This document shows, piece by piece, positions 5,423-7,753 of a stretch of DNA of 7,753 nt. Position numbers and translations under genes: made by a program. Under the pieces are notes generated by a model. It ran no database searches. It saw only the letters and a program-made list of their open reading frames with translations, and had not been told where the DNA came from. The DNA is from Albibeggiatoa sp964388965 (GTDB lineage: Bacteria; Pseudomonadota; Gammaproteobacteria; Beggiatoales; Beggiatoaceae): contig CAYMCP010000106.1 of the NCBI GenBank assembly GCA_964388965.1, forward strand, positions 1-7,753, read 5' to 3'. Each line of letters begins with the position of its first letter. Position 1 is the first letter of the stretch.

Positions 5423-6375
5423 GTAAAATGCTCATAACCTGTTTGCTTTGCTTGCCAGAGTTGTCCGTTTGAATCCAAACAACGTAAACCGGGTTGTGCC
5501 TCAATGTAACCAATTTGATAAATATTCGCTAAATGTTGTTGTAATTGTTGAATTTTATCTACTGGCACAGTAAAACATAATTCATAATCATCGCCACTAC
5601 TCAACGCATAATGCCACGCCTGTTCAATCGTTAAATAATTTTGCAGCGTATTTGATAAAGGAATTTGCGCTAATTGAAGCGTCGCACCGACTTGACTTGC
5701 CGTCAAAATATGTCCTAAATCTGCTAGTAATCCATCAGAAATATCAATTGCACAACACACCCCTAATTGGCTCAAAATCTGTCCAATGGCAACTCGCGGC
5801 GTAGGACGATTTAAACACTGCTCAACAAATTGTTTTTCAAATTCAGGTAAATGGATTTGCGCCAACACCGAGCTTAACCCTAAACCTGCGTTCCCCAAAC
5901 TACCCGTAACACAAATTATATCGCCTACTTGTGCAGCATCACGTCGTAACGCCTTATTTTTAGCGATAAAACCCATAATCTGAATTGAAATCGTAATAGT
6001 TGGAGCGCGGGTTGTATCGCCACCAATTAAACTCATTTGATGTGGTATAGCTAAATCAGCCAAACCTTGCGTAAATTGTTGTAACCAAGTCGCGGTCATT
6101 TGTGGACAACTTAGTGCCAGACTGAACCACGCAGGGGTTGCACCCATTGCAGCTATATCACTCAAATTGACAGCAAGTGCTTTATAACCAATATTATATG
6201 CAGCAGTTTGTTTGGGAAAATGTACGCCTTCAACCAAAGTATCTACCGAAACCGCTAATTGCATATTATCTGGCACTTGTAATAATGCAGCATCATCTCC
6301 TACACCCAGTAATACATCGTTTCGGGAAGCAAAACCTTGTTTAAAATATTGCTCTATAACATTAAATTCTTTCAT
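5419..6375 (-). CDS. thiL: Thiamine-monophosphate kinase
   Basis: ThiL phosphorylates thiamine monophosphate with ATP to give thiamine diphosphate, the active cofactor, in the cytoplasm. The 318-aa product has the usual length. It carries the AIR-synthase/PurM-like motifs in order: GVGDDAA (24-30), SVDTLVEGVHF (43-53), NLSDIAAMGA (70-79), GGDTT (118-122), NRPTPRVAIG (189-198), DISDGLLADL (211-220) and SGDDYEL (260-266). The aspartates of these motifs bind Mg-ATP in the family. The ATG at 6375-6373 has no recognisable Shine-Dalgarno sequence; the 15 nt upstream read TAACAATCCTAATCC. Translation may therefore depend on ribosomes finishing the WD40 gene. Its stop overlaps the pgeF start by 4 nt. 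In many gammaproteobacteria thiL sits with nusB and pgpA, and neither is present here. Confidence 0.96.
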   Translation of the reverse strand: MKEFNVIEQYFKQGFASRNDVLLGVGDDAALLQVPDNMQLAVSVDTLVEGVHFPKQTAAYNIGYKALAVNLSDIAAMGATPAWFSLALSCPQMTATWLQQFTQGLADLAIPHQMSLIGGDTTRAPTITISIQIMGFIAKNKALRRDAAQVGDIICVTGSLGNAGLGLSSVLAQIHLPEFEKQFVEQCLNRPTPRVAIGQILSQLGVCCAIDISDGLLADLGHILTASQVGATLQLAQIPLSNTLQNYLTIEQAWHYALSSGDDYELCFTVPVDKIQQLQQHLANIYQIGYIEAQPGLRCLDSNGQLWQAKQTGYEHFT

Positions 6376-6390
6376 GGATTAGGATTGTTA

Positions 6391-7305
6391 TTAATTCCAA
6401 ATATTTACCGTACCATCAATACTGGCAGAGGCAAGAAATTCACCGTTAGCACTGAATGAAACACTATGAATCCAACTTTGATGTCCTTGTAAAACTTCTA
6501 GTTGTTTACCTGTTTTCACATCCCACAAACGTATTGTTTTATCTTCGCTACACGAGGCTAACACGTTTCCGTCTGGACTGAATGCTAAATCTTTAATCTC
6601 CTCGTAATGCCCAATCAAAGTATGCAATACGCACTCACTTTCTACATCCCAAATTTTGATAGTTTTGTCTAAACTACCACTAGCAAAAATGGGTTGAGTT
6701 GGTGAATGTTTCACGATACTAATCCGTTTATTGTGTTCACGTAAAGTACGCAATGAGTGTAAACTGACTATATCCCATAATTTAATCGTCTCATCGTCAC
6801 TACCAGAAATCAGTAATGTGCCATCATGATTAAAACAAATTGTATTCACAACTTCGGTATGACCTTGCAATAGTTGACGACCTTGTGATGTACTAATCAC
6901 TTGTCCTGTCAAGGTATTTCTCAATTGTATATTTGTTCGTTGCGTGATTGCCAATTTACTGCCATCTTGAGTCAGAGCAATATCAGCATGGCGGGAACTG
7001 GTTTTGATGCTACGAATACGTTTTTTAGCACCCGTATTCCACAACTTAACTTGTTGATTTTCATAGCTTGCCGCAATGATTTTACCGTGATTACTCAATG
7101 CAAGCTTGATTGCTGTTTCTGGGAAAATGAAAAATTGTTTTTCTTGTAAACTGTACAGTTTTGCACCACTGGTCACATCCCACAATTGAATACCTTCCGC
7201 GCCCGCTATTGCAAGTATGGCTTGCTCAGGTATAAAACCTAAACGGTGGACTTTTTGTTGAAGTGATAATGAGTAATGCAAATGCTGTGGTAAATGATTG
7301 GACAT
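6391..7305 (-). CDS. Stand-alone WD40 repeat (seven-bladed beta-propeller) protein
   Basis: The product is 304 aa and consists almost entirely of WD40 repeats, a scaffold fold for protein-protein contacts. Seven repeat ends are visible: IQLWD (39-43), VKLWN (86-90), IQLRN (126-130), IKLWD (174-178), IKIWD (216-220), IRLWD (258-262) and VNIWN (300-304). Repeats 4-7 are canonical, with 42-residue spacing and GH or EH dipeptides at 149, 190, 232 and 274; repeats 1-3 are degenerate. No signal peptide, membrane segment or enzyme domain is present. The ATG at 7305 is chosen because AAAGAGG lies 5 nt upstream; a TTG at 7329 would extend the protein by 8 residues but has no such site. It is the first gene of a tight unit with thiL (15-nt gap) and pgeF. 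The fold is secure; partner and role are unknown. Confidence 0.9.
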   Translation of the reverse strand: MSNHLPQHLHYSLSLQQKVHRLGFIPEQAILAIAGAEGIQLWDVTSGAKLYSLQEKQFFIFPETAIKLALSNHGKIIAASYENQQVKLWNTGAKKRIRSIKTSSRHADIALTQDGSKLAITQRTNIQLRNTLTGQVISTSQGRQLLQGHTEVVNTICFNHDGTLLISGSDDETIKLWDIVSLHSLRTLREHNKRISIVKHSPTQPIFASGSLDKTIKIWDVESECVLHTLIGHYEEIKDLAFSPDGNVLASCSEDKTIRLWDVKTGKQLEVLQGHQSWIHSVSFSANGEFLASASIDGTVNIWN

Positions 7306-7317
7306 GATAGCCTCTTT
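7306..7317 (-). promoter_or_regulatory. Ribosome binding site that fixes the WD40 protein start
   Basis: On the minus strand AAAGAGG (7317-7311) is followed by 5 nt and the ATG at 7305-7303. It is the clearest Shine-Dalgarno sequence in the right half of the window and supports the ATG over the upstream in-frame TTG at 7329. Confidence 0.75.
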
Positions 7318-7753
7318 AGTAATTTTCAATCGCCGAATTTGTTACTAACAAAAATGATGCACATATTTTAAAAGATAGATGCGTTAAAAATATTTCAATA
7401 GATGATTTTTGGTAACTATTCAGTCAAAAATGCCAAAAGCTGTGGCGTGCCGTGAGGTTTTAGAAAAGATTTTAATTAATTGTACGCTAAAATGTAAAAT
7501 GTTTTCTTTCAAATAGTTACAGCTTTAGATACGTGTTATTTTCAAAAACTGTTTAGCGTATTGACAATACCCTCGCCACTAAAGTTGCCTAACAAGGCTA
7601 TGAATTCTACCTAAATTCGCACACTAATTAGTGGTTTGAGATATAAAATTATCATTAGTGAAATCAGTCTGTCCAACGACTTATTCCTAACATTGTTACT
7701 CACCGTTATTTCAAACTTATCTAAACCTATCCATAGATAACTATTTATCGATT
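7318..7753. other. Non-coding region upstream of the WD40-thiL-pgeF unit
   Basis: No credible gene is present on either strand; the longest frames are under about 30 codons and lack ribosome binding sites. It holds an operator-like dyad TTTGTTA-C-TAACAAA (7338-7352), a perfect palindrome CACTAATTAGTG (7622-7633), and blocks resembling the gpmA upstream region (7539-7548, 7571-7576, 7622-7660). The promoter for the minus-strand unit should be here. The best candidates (TTGAAA at 7398-7393 with TATCTT at 7377-7372, 15 nt apart; or TTGACT near 7425-7420 with no good -10) are too weak to call. The gene to the right begins beyond the window. Confidence 0.6.
7338..7352. promoter_or_regulatory. Operator-like dyad upstream of the WD40 gene
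   Basis: TTTGTTA (7338-7344) and TAACAAA (7346-7352) are perfect inverted 7-bp arms around a single C, 32 nt upstream of the WD40 ATG. Position and symmetry fit a binding site for a dimeric regulator of the WD40-thiL-pgeF unit. No adjacent regulator gene supports this, and the arms are AT-rich. Confidence 0.35.

Noticed and set aside
7306..7329. TTG start extending the WD40 protein by eight residues
   Set aside because: The AAAGAGG at 7317-7311 lies inside that extension and is ideally spaced for the ATG at 7305.
7430..7516. Plus-strand 28-codon frame beginning MPKAVACREVLEKI, faintly like the start of a HicA-type toxin
   Set aside because: Very short, no ribosome binding site, no dsRNA-binding core motif and no partner antitoxin nearby; the resemblance is too weak to claim a remnant.
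7412..7560. Two perfect 9-bp inverted repeats (GTAACTATT/AATAGTTAC and TACGCTAAA/TTTAGCGTA)
   Set aside because: The pairs interleave and so cannot form one nested stem; with arms 70-100 nt apart in AT-rich DNA they may be coincidental.
7587..7600. GCCTAACAAGGC, resembling one end of an integron attC site
   Set aside because: No matching GTTAGGC partner lies at the expected distance downstream and there is no cassette gene or integrase.
1..7753. CRISPR arrays, tRNA/rRNA genes, riboswitches, integrases or phage genes
   Set aside because: No regularly spaced direct repeats, cloverleaf-like sequences, THI-box or mobile-element proteins were seen on either strand.

Overview
The window is a piece of bacterial chromosome, most likely from a gammaproteobacterium with a moderately AT-rich genome. 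The basis is the str operon order rpsL-rpsG-fusA-tuf, the family-typical lengths of S12 (124 aa), S7 (156 aa) and EF-G (700 aa), and gammaproteobacterial-looking GpmA, PgeF and ThiL proteins. AT-rich spacers, long inverted repeats between genes and a stand-alone WD40 protein would suit a Thiotrichales (Beggiatoa-like) sulfur bacterium. That placement is a guess from general impression and no marker proves it.

Left half (1-3431, all minus strand): the translation-machinery operon, transcribed right to left as rpsL (S12), rpsG (S7), fusA (EF-G) and tuf (EF-Tu). Only the first 80 codons of tuf are inside the window. A strong sigma70 promoter (TTGACC, 17 nt, TATAAT) with an upstream A-tract and a GC-rich discriminator lies at 3534-3562. 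The leader that follows contains a hairpin and T-rich run resembling an attenuator. The rpsL-rpsG spacer is only 18 nt, and the fusA-tuf spacer holds nested inverted repeats and a small hairpin just ahead of the tuf ribosome binding site.

Centre (3432-3859): the divergent intergenic region between the str operon and gpmA. Between the two core promoters lies a stretch of about 208 bp bounded by near-perfect inverted repeats of about 23 bp (3578-3785), with a 9-bp hairpin inside. It looks like a small non-coding mobile or palindromic repeat element. gpmA (2,3-bisphosphoglycerate-dependent phosphoglycerate mutase, plus strand) has an extended -10 promoter.

Right half (4607-7753): gpmA converges on a minus-strand three-gene unit read right to left: a seven-bladed WD40 propeller protein, thiL (thiamine-monophosphate kinase) and pgeF (YfiH-family peptidoglycan editing factor / multicopper-type oxidoreductase). 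The first gap is 15 nt and thiL-pgeF overlap by 4 nt (ATGA), so co-expression is likely. A 12-bp-stem hairpin sits between the convergent 3' ends. The last 448 bp hold no credible gene. They contain operator-like dyads and short blocks resembling the gpmA upstream region.

The genes are core metabolism and translation. I saw no defence system, prophage, integrase, CRISPR array or RNA gene. The least ordinary content is non-coding: the inverted-repeat element, the str leader hairpin and the repeated blocks. The WD40-thiL-pgeF gene arrangement is also unusual.
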